From Ampelomyces quisqualis (Eukaryota; Ascomycota; Dothideomycetes; Pleosporales; Phaeosphaeriaceae), in the NCBI GenBank assembly GCA_018398575.1, contig JAGTXZ010000014.1, positions 1,860,001 to 1,924,000 of the forward strand: 64,000 bases of DNA, given 5' to 3'. Every line of letters begins with the position of its first letter. Position 1 is the stretch's first letter. Both the position numbers and the translations under genes were made by a program. Shown here in pieces: positions 21,028-32,560 of this stretch. The notes beneath the pieces were generated by a model that made no database searches, was not told the origin of the DNA, and saw nothing but the letters and a program-made list of their open reading frames with translations.

Positions 21028-24000
21028 ATGGCGCGCAAGAGCAATGTCGATCCGGACGGTCCCTCGACGGCTGACGTCTCTGCGAATGAAGACGTGGAGA
21101 TGCAGGATCAGGATACGAAGATCAGCGGGTTCAAGAAGTTTGGGGTATGTTTGCGGCTGGGGAGCCCCTTCCCGCGACGTGCTCCGCGACGCGATGATGA
21201 CGAGTCGCCCGGCACACATTCACCGGCAGAAAGGCAGGCTAACGATCTAGCTGCAGTACTATCAAGATACGCCCGACTATACGGTACGCTCTTGGCCCCT
21301 CCTCTCTGCACCGCACCCTGCACGCTCGTCAACTAACACCGCCCCTCCAGGACTCAGACACCAACCCCAACACCACAGCAAGCAGCGTAGCAGGTGACGC
21401 GCCGGTCGACGGACGGAAGAAGCGCGCTGAAGCTATGAACATGCGCAAGAGCATCTACGGCAAGAAGCACGACCGCCTAGGCGCGTCCAAGGTACGGCAC
21501 CACCCATGAAGTCGCGCATCGCACGCCACTGCGCAGCACTGACTGTAGTCTGTCCCACAGGAGGACGACACGATTCGCCGCTTCCGATACCTGCTCGGCC
21601 TCACCGATCTGTTCCGCCATTTCATCGACACCAATCCGAACCCACACATCAAGGAAATTCTCGCCGAAATCGACCGCCAGGATGCCGAAGAAATCAAGAA
21701 GACCAAAGCCAGCAAAGTGCGCAAGGGCGGAGCTGCTGCTGAGCGGCGGCGCAAGACTGAGCAGGAGGAGGACGCCGAGCTGGTGCGCGAAGAGAAGCAT
21801 GGCGGGCACAACGAGACCGTCTTTCGGGAGTCGCCAGGATATATTCAGGGTGGTACCATGCGCGACTATCAAGTTGCTGGGCTCAATTGGCTGATCTCTC
21901 TGCACGAGAATGGTATCTCAGGTATCCTGGCCGATGAGATGGGTCTCGGCAAGACGCTCCAAACCATTTCCTTTATTGGCTACCTCCGCTTCATCGCCGG
22001 CATCACTGGTCCTCACCTCGTAGTTGTACCTAAGTCGACTCTGGATAACTGGAAGCGAGAATTCGAGAGGTGGATCCCTGAAATAAACGTGCTGGTTTTG
22101 CAGGGTAACAAGGACGACCGTGCTGAGCTGATCAAGGAGCGACTGGTCGACGAGAAGTTCGATGTCTGCATCACCAGCTACGAAATGATCCTCCGTGAGA
22201 AGACGCACTTGAAGAAGTTTGCCTGGGAGTACATCATCATCGACGAGGCGCATCGCATCAAGAACGAAGAATCGTCTCTTGCGCAAATGGTACGCCTGTT
22301 CAATTCGCGCAACCGATTGCTCATCACCGGCACCCCACTTCAAAATAACCTGCACGAGTTGTGGGCGCTGCTCAACTTCTTGCTTCCCGATGTTTTCGGC
22401 GACTCGGCCGCCTTCGACGACTGGTTCTCACAACAAGGCGCGGATTCGGACACCGTAGTTCAACAGCTGCACAAGGTCCTGCGCCCGTTCTTGCTCCGTC
22501 GTGTCAAGGCCGACGTCGAGAAGTCGCTGCTACCCAAGAAAGAGATCAACTTGTATGTCGGTCTATCCGACATGCAAGTCACATGGTACAAGAAGATCCT
22601 CGAGAAGGACATCGATGCGGTCAACGGCGGTGCTGGGAATAAGGAGTCTAAGACGCGACTTCTCAACATTGTCATGCAATTGCGAAAGTGCTGCAACCAC
22701 CCATATCTCTTCGAGGGCGCCGAGCCCGGTCCGCCATATACCACCGACGAACACCTGGTCAACAATGCGGCGAAGATGGTTATGCTGGATAGACTTCTCA
22801 AGCGCATGAAAGCCCAGGGCAGCAGAGTACTCATTTTCTCCCAGATGAGTCGTGTCTTGGATATCATGGAAGACTACTCCGTCATGCGAGGCTACAACTA
22901 CTGCCGTATCGATGGTTCCACAGCCCACGAAGACCGTATCGCGGCGATCGACGATTACAACAAGCCAGGGTCGGAGAAGTTCCTGTTCCTACTCACTACC
23001 CGCGCTGGTGGACTGGGTATCAACTTGACAACGGCAGACATTGTTGTCTTGTTTGACAGCGACTGGAATCCACAGGCTGATCTTCAAGCCATGGACCGCG
23101 CTCATCGCATTGGCCAGACCAAACAGGTCTACGTTTTCCGATTCGTTACCGAGGGCGCTATCGAAGAAAAGGTGCTTGAGCGTGCTGCTCAAAAGCTTCG
23201 CCTCGACCAGCTTGTCATCCAACAAGGTCGAGCCCAACAGCCCGCCAAGAATGCTGCCTCCAAGGACGAGCTACTTACCATGATTCAGCACGGTGCTGAA
23301 AAGGTCTTCAATAGCAAAGGCCCCATTGGCATGGCGACAGGCGATCAAGAAGCTGATGACGACTTCGAGGCCGTCATGAAACGTGGTGAGCAAATGACAC
23401 AGAAGCTCAATGAAAAGTACGAGACCCTGGGCCTGGACGATCTCCAAAAATTTACGTCAGATTCTACCTACGAGTGGAACGGTGAGACGTTTGAGCCCCG
23501 CAAGAAGAATGTCGGTCTTACTTGGATCAATCCTTCGAAGCGTGAGCGCAAGGAGCAGAACTACGGCATCGACATGTACTATCGCAAGACACTGGTGACG
23601 GGAGGCCGAACCGAGAACAAACAGCCTCGGATACCGCGTGCGCCGAAGCAGATACTTATTCACGACTATCAGTTCTTCCCTGAGCGGTTATCGGAACTCC
23701 AAGACAAGGAAACTGCCTGGTACCGAAAAGACAACAACCTCAAGGCGCCTCTGCCTGAGGGCCCAGATGAGGATCTCGAAGCTCGTGAGGCCGACCAGGA
23801 ACTTGCACAGAAAGAAATCGACAACGCCGAGCCACTGACTGAAGAGGAGAAAGCCGAAAAAGAGCGTCTGATTGAGAAAGGTTTCCCGGAGTGGAACAAG
23901 CGTGACTTCCAGCAGTTTCTCAACGGCTCCGCTAAGTTCGGCCGTACCAACTACGCGGGCATCGCCGAGGAAGTGGACGGCAAGACAGCGGAGGAGATTG

Positions 24001-24686
24001 CAGACTATGCCAAGGTGTTCTGGAAAAAGTACAAGACGCTTGATAACTGGCAAAAGCATCTCAACGTCATTGAGGATGGTGAGCTGCGTGTACGTCAATC
24101 TGAGCAGAAGAAGGAGCTCCTTAAGAAGAAGATTGGCATGTACCGAATGCCTCTGCAACAGATGGTCATCAAGTACACAGTGTCCACCACGAACAAGAAG
24201 GTTTACACAGAAGAGGAAGATCGCTTCCTTCTTGTTATGCTGAACAAGTATGGCGTAGAAGGCGACCTGATCTACGAACAGATCCGAGACGAGATCCGCG
24301 AGTCGCCGCTGTTTCGCTTCGACTGGTTCTTCCTCAGCCGGACGCCACAAGAGATTGGTCGCCGATGCAACACACTAATTCAGACCGTTGTCCGTGAGCT
24401 TGGTGGTGATGAGATGCGGAATGGCAAGGGCGGCAAGCGTGCGTACGAGGATGACGAGACAGAGGACGAGGTGGAGGAGCCAGTGAAGAAGAAGGCCAAA
24501 AACGGCGTCAAAGTGCGTAGCAGAGTAGATGTAGACGTGGTGGAAGATGCTAACATGCCACAGAACAAGCAGCTCGAAGCGGTCAAGGGCAAAGCTTCTC
24601 CGGCATCTGCGGCCACGTCTCGCGCTAGCAGTGTGGCCTCGATCGGATCTTCGACCAAGGCGAAGGGCAAGGGCAAGAAGAAATAG
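21028..24686 (+). CDS. ISW2: ISWI-type chromatin-remodelling ATPase (ISW2-like)
   Basis: Four exons, 21028-21144, 21257-21283 (a 27-nt exon), 21351-21491 and 21561-24686, all joined in phase 0, encode 1136 residues. After an acidic N-terminus and an AutoN-like basic region come the SNF2 helicase motifs: [18 protein letters not shown] (motif I), [11 protein letters not shown] (DEAH, motif II), [11 protein letters not shown] (III), [16 protein letters not shown] (IV), [11 protein letters not shown] (V) and DRAHRIGQ (VI). The C-terminal part has the HAND region ([11 protein letters not shown]) and the SANT and SLIDE domains, ending in a Lys-rich tail. ISWI enzymes slide nucleosomes into regular arrays using ATP, in the nucleus. 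The length is that of yeast Isw1/Isw2. The choice of ISW2 over ISW1 is by overall similarity; many filamentous fungi have one ISWI. Confidence 0.93.
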
Positions 24687-25067
24687 AAGTGAGGCGTGTT
24701 TGCTACGATGGCTACAGCATGGCATGTCGGTGTTGGGCGTAACTTGGGACACGGGGGCTTGTTCTTGCGCGCGAATGGCACACGTTCACCCCAAGGGCAC
24801 ACTGGTGTCTTGCAGGGTGGCAGGGCGTTTCTTTGGCAGCTGCTGAGCTGGAGGGAGTTTCTGCATGTAGTTGTTCAAACAATAATTGACACCACCACCC
24901 ACATGAGCGGTGCAACGGCCAGAATGCGCCTCGGGTGCGCGTGAAATGTGGACGAGTCGAGAAGCGGCTAGAAGCGCATGCGCGGGGTCCCGTTGGTCGC
25001 AATGTCGCATCAACTTTCTGATGCACATTGGCTGGACGTTCTTGACAACTCTTCCGACCCTGCAACC
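24687..25067. other. Intergenic between ISW2 and GET3
   Basis: About 380 bp, tandem orientation. The GET3 frame is open upstream of its ATG but has no ATG with a fungal-type context before 25068. No TATA box was seen. Confidence 0.45.
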
Positions 25068-26201
25068 ATGGCATCGGCTGCGCTTATCGACTCGGACATG
25101 GAGCCCACGCTCCAGTCCATCCTCGACCAGAAGACGCTCCGCTGGATATTTGTTGGCGGCAAAGGTGGCGTGGGAAAGACGACGACGTCGTGCTCCCTCG
25201 CCATACAGCTCGCCAAACACCGCAAATCGGTGCTCCTGATCTCCACCGACCCCGCACACAATCTCTCAGACGCCTTCAACCAGAAGTTTGGCAAGGATGC
25301 GCGGCTCATCAACGGCTTCGACAACCTCAGCGCCATGGAAATCGACCCCAACGGCAGCATACAAGACCTGCTGGCCGGCGGTGGAGAGAGCGGGGAGGAT
25401 GCCATGGCAGGCCTGGGCGGCATGGGCAACATGATGCAGGATCTGGCCTTCAGCGTACGCACCCACGGCCGGGAGAGCCACGGCGTAGCAGCAGGCGCAT
25501 GGGCTGACACCACCTAGATCCCCGGTGTAGACGAAGCCATGTCGTTTGCCGAGGTCCTCAAGCAAGTAAAGTCCATGTCCTACGAGGTCATCATCTTCGA
25601 CACGGCGCCGACGGGCCATACCCTCCGCTTCCTCCAATTCCCCACTGTCATGGAGAAGGCTCTGTCCAAGGTCTCACAGCTCTCGCGGCAATTCGGACCC
25701 ATGCTCAACAGCTTCCTGGGCGGCGGCGGCAGGCTACCAAACGGCCAGAACATCGACGAGCTGGTGGAGAAGATGGAGGCATTGCGCGGCACCATCGCCG
25801 AGGTCAACGGCCAGTTCAAGGACGCAGACCTGACAACCTTTGTCTGCGTTTGCATTCCCGAGTTCTTGAGCTTGTACGAGACAGAGCGCATGATCCAGGA
25901 ACTGAACAGCTACGAGATCGACACACACTCCATTGTCGTCAACCAGCTACTCTTTCCAAAGCAGAGCAACCCCTGCGAGCAGTGCAATGCACGGAGAAAG
26001 ATGCAGAAGAAGTACCTCGAACAGATTGAGGAGCTCTACGACGAGTTCAACGTTGTCAAGATGCCGCTGCTCGTCGAAGAAGTGCGAGGCAAGGAGAAAT
26101 TGGAGAAGTAAGTGTTACCGAAAAGAAGACATCCAGCTGCTGCTAACAGTGGCGGCAGTTTCAGCGAAATGCTCGTGAAGCCATTCGTGCCTCCGGAATG
26201 A
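25068..26201 (+). CDS. GET3: GET3/ArsA-type ATPase for tail-anchored protein targeting
   Basis: Three exons, 25068-25454, 25518-26107 and 26159-26201, introns 63 and 51 nt, 339 residues, the normal length of Get3. The deviant Walker A is [14 protein letters not shown]; switch I contains [12 protein letters not shown] and switch [18 protein letters not shown]. The zinc-binding pair of the dimer interface is [10 protein letters not shown], and the client-binding hydrophobic region is rich in Met and Gly ([11 protein letters not shown]). Get3 receives tail-anchored membrane proteins in the cytosol and delivers them to the ER receptor Get1/Get2, driven by ATP. The last exon carries only the final 14 codons (ending VKPFVPPE); without it the frame would run into TAA inside the intron. 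Confidence 0.95.
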
Positions 26202-27629
26202 AGCTAAGCTTTGCGCCTCGAGCCCACATGAAAGCCCGTCATTCTCCCCATCTTTCATCAAATTCATGAAGCGCAAGATACATGTGGCGATATACCGGAA
26301 AGGATTGCTGTTCGCAGATATCCATCTTTGCTACCATGTATCCTCCACAACCTTGCTCTACTGCATCATTGGCAACTAGAGCATCAAGGAGAGAATCTGC
26401 TTTCAGCGACTAGTCCGGGAAACATACATCTACACAATATGTGAATATTGACCAACATCCAGCCCCCATATGTACCTCGCAAGACCACTCCTTTTCCCTT
26501 GCGTTCCCCCATCTCCAGTTGATCACAGCAATCCCAGGCAGCAATTCTTGCATGAATCACGGTATATCCACCATTGACCTGGCCGGGGTCCACGGTACAT
26601 TTAGCCACGTACACTAGCAGGGTGTTTTGGCGATCGACTGTGCTGCTGCAGCTACGCTAGGCCGGAATAGGCAATGACACCGGTTGCTCTCCTGTATCTA
26701 ACACGATAGCTTCCGACTCTGTCTGGAGGACCTCCTTCTTGAAGATGTATGCTCCGAGGTCACACGCGACTATTCCTACATTTCTATGTTGTACCCCGCA
26801 AAGTCTACCGCTGATTGCGATTTACAGTGGGCGGTAACGTTAAGCGCTGAGCAAAAATGACAGGTAACTACGCGACACCAGCAAAGCGATGCGAGGTTGG
26901 AGTCTGCTGCAGGTACAAATCTCAACAGCCAGATCTTGCCCAACTCGGGCGCTCGGAGGCTCGCGTGCTGACTATGTAGCAACGCATGAGTCTTCCTGGA
27001 ATCGTGGCATCGAGCAGAGATTGCCGTACGTTGGAAAACGGTTTGCGGAATGGTTTGTCCACGTGGTCCTTGGTACTGGGTTTACCTCACTCTCTTGGAC
27101 ACGGCTTCACATCCTGATGCACACAGGCGCATGTATAGCTAATGCGGATCTTCGGCAAGGTTGGTGGCCAAGACAATCGTTCACATAACCGCGTTGCCTT
27201 TTCGGCCATACCGGATGTTCACACCCGTGACGCTACCATGCCGAGCACAGTCCAGCAGAAACAAAACGCCGGACTTTTGCGCTGAGCCGGAAATGGGAAC
27301 GGAGATGGTGCTGCAACTGGAAAACATAGAGTGAATGGCCTGGGCTTGTCAACGTGGCTTTCGACTAGGGTGGCAAGCGGCAAGGATTGAGGCGCTACTA
27401 GTAGCTGTACCGATTTACCAACACTGGTCGAGTTATGGTACATTTAGCCTGGGGGCGCTTGCCGATTAGTGAGTCTGTATAAAGAAGGGAGCATGGCGCT
27501 GTAGTTATGCTAGGCATTGGGTTGCGAGGTTGTCTTTCGCTCTTCTTTGCTGCTGTAGTCTGTCAGCTCGCACCTCTATTTCCAAACAATTCGATGAGGA
27601 GCTTGGATACATCTTGAATAAAACCAAAC
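26202..27629. other. Intergenic, no supported gene (1.4 kb)
   Basis: It contains the GET3 3' region and the lipase promoter, with a TATA-like element at 27478-27484. Small ORFs such as 26384-26614 (-) and 26889-27188 (+) have no recognisable features. Confidence 0.5.
27478..27484 (+). promoter_or_regulatory. TATA-like element of lipase gene
   Basis: TATAAAG lies 152 bp before the lipase ATG. The spacing leaves room for a leader of about 100 nt. Confidence 0.35.
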
Positions 27630-28599
27630 ATGTACTCTATTCTGCGACTAGCAACAGTATTGCTCGGTACAGTTAGCTCTGTCACTGCAGCGCCTGTCGA
27701 GCTCACCAGTCGAGGTAAGTCTATCATTAGTCCCATTCCTACACAAGAATTCTAGCTAACACTCCCCAGCTGTCTCCCCTGACACCCTCTCCCAACTCCG
27801 ATTGTTCAGCCAATACTCCGCTGCATCTTACTGTCTCTCTAACAACAACTCCCCCAATACCAAACTCTCCTGCGCGCAAGGAAACTGCCCTCTGGTCGAA
27901 TCCGCCAGCACAAACACCCTGACTGAATTCGAAAACTCCCTCGCCACAGACGTAACCGGCTTCGTCGCCACCGACTCGACCAACAAGCTCATCGTCCTGA
28001 GTTTCCGCGGCTCCCGCAGCATCCGCAATTGGATCACAAACATTGCCTTCCCCACCATCCCAACCTCCATCTGCCCCGACTGTCTCGGCAGCAAAGGATT
28101 TTGGGTGAGTTGGCTAGAAGCCCAGAAGAACGTGCTAGCAGCGATAAACGCCGCACAAGCACAACATCCAACCTACAAGATCGTAGCAACAGGCCATTCC
28201 CTCGGCGGCGCGCTGGCGTCGCTCGCCGCAGCCGTGTTGCGCAGTCAAGGCAAACCCGTCGATTTATACACGTACGGCGCGCCGAAAATAGGCCTCCACG
28301 GCCTCGCCAAATTCCTGTCCAATTCTTCCCTTGGCGCGACGTATCGCGTTACCCACAGCGCCGATCCCGTGCCCAAGTTGCCCCCTGCGCTGCTGGGTTA
28401 TAGGCATGTTAGCCCCGAGTACTATGTTACGAGCGGGAACGGTGTGGCGGTTACGGCTGGGGATGTTACGGTTCTGCAAGGGACGCTGAATTTGGAGGGG
28501 AATGAGGGGGATTTTGGAGTGGATGTGAGTGCGCATAATTGGTATTTTGGGGATATTAGTGGGTGCGCAGGGAGTGCTGAGGTGGAAGTTAGGTTGTAG
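27630..28599 (+). CDS. Secreted class 3 lipase / feruloyl-esterase-like hydrolase
   Basis: Two exons, 27630-27714 and 27770-28599, intron 55 nt, 304 residues. The N-terminal 20 residues ([20 protein letters not shown]) form a signal peptide followed by a short propeptide-like stretch. The alpha/beta-hydrolase core matches lipase_3 (PF01764): [19 protein letters not shown] with the oxyanion region, [12 protein letters not shown] with nucleophile Ser172, Asp227 in SADPVPKLP and His284 in SAHNWYFG, a complete triad. Six cysteines could form disulfides. Enzymes of this type (Thermomyces/Rhizomucor lipases and feruloyl esterase A) cleave acylglycerols or ester-linked ferulate outside the cell; the two activities cannot be separated from motifs alone. 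Codon use is ordinary and the splice sites are canonical. Confidence 0.88.
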
Positions 28600-28723
28600 C
28601 ATGGAGGGGGGTGTCATGATGTTATGATGTAGCTTTAATGTTTAAGTGGATAGTATCCGGGATATGAGAGGCATCATTTGGTATATTGGACGTGATGGTA
28701 CAAGCTCACTAGGCTTTTGGACG

Positions 28724-29692
28724 TCATGGAGGAACCTCGCATCCACAATCCACACAATGGCTTGTCGGCTTCTTCGGAGCGGCTTTGGTCTTCGTATTCG
28801 TCCGCCTACCAGAAGAACAAAATATTAGAAATAGGAAAAGAATTCAGCCGTCCAATGAGTTTACTCACATTTTCATACCAGCTACTTTCCCCTTTTCCGG
28901 CTCCCCCTCTTCAGTCACATAAAGCGGATTGACCTGAACCTCTCTCAACCACAGCCTAAAGCTCTTATCCTGACACTTCTCATTCATAACCTTACACGCC
29001 TTCGCCTCTTCTTCCGTCAAAAACGCCACGCGCTCCCAATCCAGATTCTCATTCGCCAGCGCCTGAGCAAGTAATTTGCAATTCGTCTGGGTGTATATTG
29101 CACGGTACAGCGCTTCTTCGACGCTTTCCCCGAACGTCGTGAAGCCATGTTTACGCTGCAAGACGACCGGACTTCCTCGGGAGAATTTCGCCGCGAGAGC
29201 GGCTCCCAAGTCAGCATTTTTGACCAGCATATCAGGCTCCAGCGTCGGCATGCAAGCATACATTTCGTCCGCCTTGAACACGGGACAGCCTTGCGCGCCG
29301 AGAAATCCAGCCATGTGGAACACGGGCCGGATGCTGTGCCGCGCCGTCGTAAACGGGATCACGGCTTCGGAATGGGAATGAATCACGCATTTGGCGTCGG
29401 GGAACTTTTTGAATAGCTCTCCGTGGATAAAGCGCTCGCTGTACCCTTGTGGTGCGTCGGGATCGACGGGACGCGAGTCGGAGACAAAGTAGGCGATGAA
29501 GTCTTCGCGGGATTTGATGAGCGCGGGGGCGCCGGGATCGTAGGCGGCGATGAGGTATTGTTTGCGGTCCATGGGGTGGCGGATGGAGATGTGGCCGAAG
29601 GCATCGACGAGATTGTTTTGGTGGAGGATGTGGTTTGCGCGGATAAGGAGGCGGAGTTGTTGGAGGAAAGGGGGTGGGATTGGAGAGGGCAT
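28724..29692 (-). CDS. Class II aldolase/adducin-domain protein
   Basis: The main exon runs from ATG 29692. It can stop at TGA 28865-28867 (275 residues) or splice at 28869 through a 63-nt intron (GTGAGT donor, CTAAT branch, GTAG acceptor) to 28805-28724, adding a basic tail that ends CVDCGCEVPP (301 residues). I prefer the spliced form because the signals are strong and the frame fits. The fold is that of class II aldolase/adducin: LLIRANHILHQNNLVDAFG, GHISIRHP, the metal-binding pair CVIHSHSEAV, and VVLQRKHGFTTFG with a later histidine. Enzymes of this fold cleave or epimerise sugar phosphates using zinc; fungal cytosolic members often act on small hydroxy-ketones or have unknown roles. The frame is open upstream to 29815 but lacks an ATG there. 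Confidence 0.82.
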
Positions 29693-30095
29693 TTTGGCTG
29701 GTGTTGTTGATATTGTGCTTGAAATCGAAAAAAATACAAAGTTCGATGCAAGACTTTGAGATAGGTTTCTATCCTTTGCCTTGGTAGTGAGGCATTGGTT
29801 GTTTTGTTTCTCCAACGTTAGCCTTTGCTTCTTGTTTCATTATTTCGTGCCCATGTTTGAGCTGCTCTGGACAAAACCGAGTTGTTTAGAAGCTACGTGT
29901 CACCTTTCATGCTACAGCTAGTCATGTTGATGACGGAACATGGAGCAGTGTGCGGTATCACAAGCTGCGGGGAGTGCGTCGGGTGATGACGTGAGGGGAT
30001 CCGAAGTTTAGCGCGATATCAACCCCCCCAATCGCATCCACAAGCCACTTGAAAAGAGCACGAGCAAAGAAACCAAGTTTATCTTTATCAAGCTA
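29693..30095. other. Divergent promoter region between aldolase (-) and DUF5519 gene (+)
   Basis: About 400 bp between start codons. I see no clear core element and no gene. Confidence 0.5.
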
Positions 30096-30890
30096 ATGTT
30101 TTATACTCACTATTTCCTGATCGTAACCTCGAAGGTTATGGCGACACAATTCATTCTCACTGGCATTGCTGCGGCTAGTGTTGCATTTTGGTTAGACTTC
30201 AAGCAATGGCAGAGCGCAGGTCCATACTTATCCTTATACTTCTATGAGACTTCTCTGACTATCCTAGGGACGGGTGGTACACCTGCAACACTAGAAGGAT
30301 ATCTGAAGATCAGAAGATGGGGACTCTTTCTGCTTTATAAGCGGCAAGATCTTCTTGATTCATCGCCCATACCAGACACGGGGACCTCGTACATCAAACC
30401 TCAGAAAGTGCCCCATCGTGTCGGAAACCGCCCAAAGCTTACGCGCTGGACGCTGCCACAACGCCAGGTTGCCGACAAGATCACCCCTGGAGCCTCTTCG
30501 ACGCTTCACAACCTGATGCACGAGTTTGCCAGCACGCGAGCGTACTCACCCTTTATTGAGCAGCGCCCAAGCAAGACAGAAGGAGGTACAGGACCAGCCA
30601 TTTACGTGAAGCCAGATATCAAGACCATTAATCCAGTAGCGCATAAGATTTTCTACGAGGTTGCGCATGTACATCCTGCCGAGAACTCGTCGCATGTTTA
30701 TGTTAGCCCACAAGATGCAAAATTGGTTATGAAGAGAGGCTGGGGTCAGAGGTTTCCTGTGACTTGGCTTGCGCCACCGAGTTGGATCATGGTGTATGCG
30801 CCGAGGAATGAAGAGGAAGTTGAAATTGTAAGAGGAATTGTTAGGGCAGCGGTTTGCTTTGCTATTGGGCAAAACGTCCAAGCTACTTGA
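30096..30890 (+). CDS. Luciferase-domain (DUF5519) protein with N-terminal membrane helix
   Basis: Single exon, 264 residues, from ATG 30096; an in-frame ATG at 30138 is an alternative that keeps the membrane helix (FILTGIAAASVAFWLDF). The C-terminal 90 residues match the fungal luciferase domain, DUF5519: IFYEVAHVHPAENSSHVYVS, DAKLVMKRGWGQRFPVTWL and WIMVYAPRNEEEVEIV. The HVHP-x4-SHV block is the most conserved part. Despite its name this domain has no demonstrated light-producing role in fungi. The protein is probably anchored in an internal membrane. It is upstream of and in the same direction as the FAD monooxygenase, 344 bp away, but no functional tie is evident. Confidence 0.8.
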   Translation: MFYTHYFLIVTSKVMATQFILTGIAAASVAFWLDFKQWQSAGPYLSLYFYETSLTILGTGGTPATLEGYLKIRRWGLFLLYKRQDLLDSSPIPDTGTSYIKPQKVPHRVGNRPKLTRWTLPQRQVADKITPGASSTLHNLMHEFASTRAYSPFIEQRPSKTEGGTGPAIYVKPDIKTINPVAHKIFYEVAHVHPAENSSHVYVSPQDAKLVMKRGWGQRFPVTWLAPPSWIMVYAPRNEEEVEIVRGIVRAAVCFAIGQNVQAT

Positions 30891-31234
30891 TATGAGACCC
30901 AGCTGGGTTGTCTTCGAGGCAGCTCTAGCTGTCTCCAAGAGAATGCGCATTTGAATCTCTCGTTTCTACATTCACGTCAACAATGCTTCCGACTAGGTGC
31001 GGAGACTTGCACAAACTAGCAGCACGGTCAGCTTTAAATTTTCAGGAAGGCCAATCGGAAGCGTATTGCTAAGGACGCTTGTGCATGCGGAGATCCGGTG
31101 TCTTGCAGATCACCTCTAACCTCCCGATTAGACGCAACTAGGTACCAATCTATATAAACTAGTGTAATCTGTGCAGTCCTTTTGAGGTTGCTAGATATCT
31201 TTTCATTTCTTGCATTTGCCTCGAAGCCTCCATC
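30891..31234. other. Promoter region of FAD monooxygenase
   Basis: About 340 bp with a TATA-like element at 31151-31158. No gene seen. Confidence 0.5.
31151..31158 (+). promoter_or_regulatory. TATA-like element of FAD monooxygenase gene
   Basis: TATATAAA lies 77 bp before the ATG at 31235. Confidence 0.45.
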
Positions 31235-32560
31235 ATGGGCTCAATCGACACTAAGATGAAGGTCATTATAATTGGTGCAGGTACGACCAGCACCTTATGA
31301 GCACATTTACATTATACTGACGTGTCTAGGCCCCGCTGGGTGTGCTATGGCACATGGTCTCAAGAAAGCCGGAATCTCGTTCAGCATATACGACAAAGGC
31401 GCCGACGTATACCGGCACCGACACTGGGCCTTTACGTTAGGGTGGGCGCGACCGTACCTTTTCGACATGCTCCCGGAAGACCTCAGCGCGCAGATCAATT
31501 CTTGTCAGGTTGACCCTTATGTTGATTGTGCTGCCATTGGTGAGGACAGAATCGTTATTTACAACGGCCAAACACGAGAAGAAGCATTTGCATTCCCAAT
31601 TCCAAAAGCAAGAGAGATAAATATTAGGAAGCTGAGAGTATTATGTGCTGAGCAGTTGAACGTACAGTATGGAATGAGGTTCCGAAACTACGAAATTCTT
31701 GACGACGGCGGCGTCAAAGTGTTCTTCGACGACGGATCCACAGACCAAGGCGACATTCTCATTGGTATAGATGGCGCGATGTCAAAAGTTCGACAGTGCT
31801 TACTGGGTCGTGAAGCCGAGCAAGACATCTTACCCTTTGCCCTCATGAACTTCAACGCCTCGTACACCGCTAAACAAGCACGATTCATCAAAGACAGTCT
31901 TCATCCCCTCGTTGACATCGCCATCCACCCAGCGGGGCATTACATCCGAATGAACGTCCTGGATATGCCTGACAACGACGACCCGACGAAGTGGACATTC
32001 CAGATCTTGTCCACATGGCCGCTGAAAACGGTCGAGGACCACGACAATGAATCGAATAGGTTGAGCAGACTGAAAGAGCATGTACGACGTGACGGCTGGG
32101 CAGAACCATACAAGAGTGCTATTGAGTGGATATCTGAAGACACACCTGTCCTGAAAGACCAATTGAAGATTTGGAAAACAGTTCCGTGGAACAACACGGG
32201 TGGCAGAGTAACGTTGTGTGGGGATGCAGCACATGCAATGACTTTCCGTAGGCCACCTCGCAGTTTTGGAGAAATTGCGCTGACAGCATCCTAGATCGCG
32301 GACAAGGTGCCAACAACGCGTTTTACTCCGCACACTGCCTTGTGGAAGCTCTGAAATCTGTGCAATCAGGCTCCACAACACTGTGCGATGCAATTACAGC
32401 GTACGACGGAAGTATATGGAAGCGTGGCGCGGATGAAGTTCAAATTTCGAAGGCGCAAACGTTCTTCACACATGATGGGTTGGACAATTTTATCAACAGT
32501 CCGGTGATCAAGTTAGGTACCAAGCCGAGTCATGCTGCTGAGACCGAGGGGTACCGGTAG
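31235..32560 (+). CDS. FAD-dependent monooxygenase (aromatic hydroxylase type)
   Basis: Three exons, 31235-31280, 31330-32247 and 32295-32560, introns 49 and 47 nt, 409 residues. The first exon is only 15 codons plus one base and the splice forms the FAD dinucleotide loop VIIIGAGPAGCAMAHGL. Other group A flavoprotein monooxygenase marks are DILIGIDGAMSKVRQ (DG motif) and RVTLCGDAAHAMT (GD motif, FAD ribityl contact), the latter followed after splicing by HRGQGANNAF. These enzymes use NAD(P)H and O2 to hydroxylate aromatic or polyketide substrates. The C-terminus is short, as in zeaxanthin epoxidase/salicylate hydroxylase-like fungal members. No biosynthetic core enzyme lies nearby, so a role in a secondary-metabolite cluster is not supported by this window; detoxification of aromatics is possible. 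Confidence 0.85.

Noticed and set aside
22460..24350. Several minus-strand ORFs of 120-220 codons inside ISW2
   Set aside because: Antisense shadows of the ISWI coding exon without any recognisable domain.
29693..29815. N-terminal extension of the class II aldolase
   Set aside because: The frame is open but begins with TTG and has no ATG; ATG 29692 gives the normal family N-terminus.
29693..32560. Secondary-metabolite cluster around the FAD monooxygenase
   Set aside because: No polyketide synthase, peptide synthetase, terpene cyclase or other core enzyme is present nearby.
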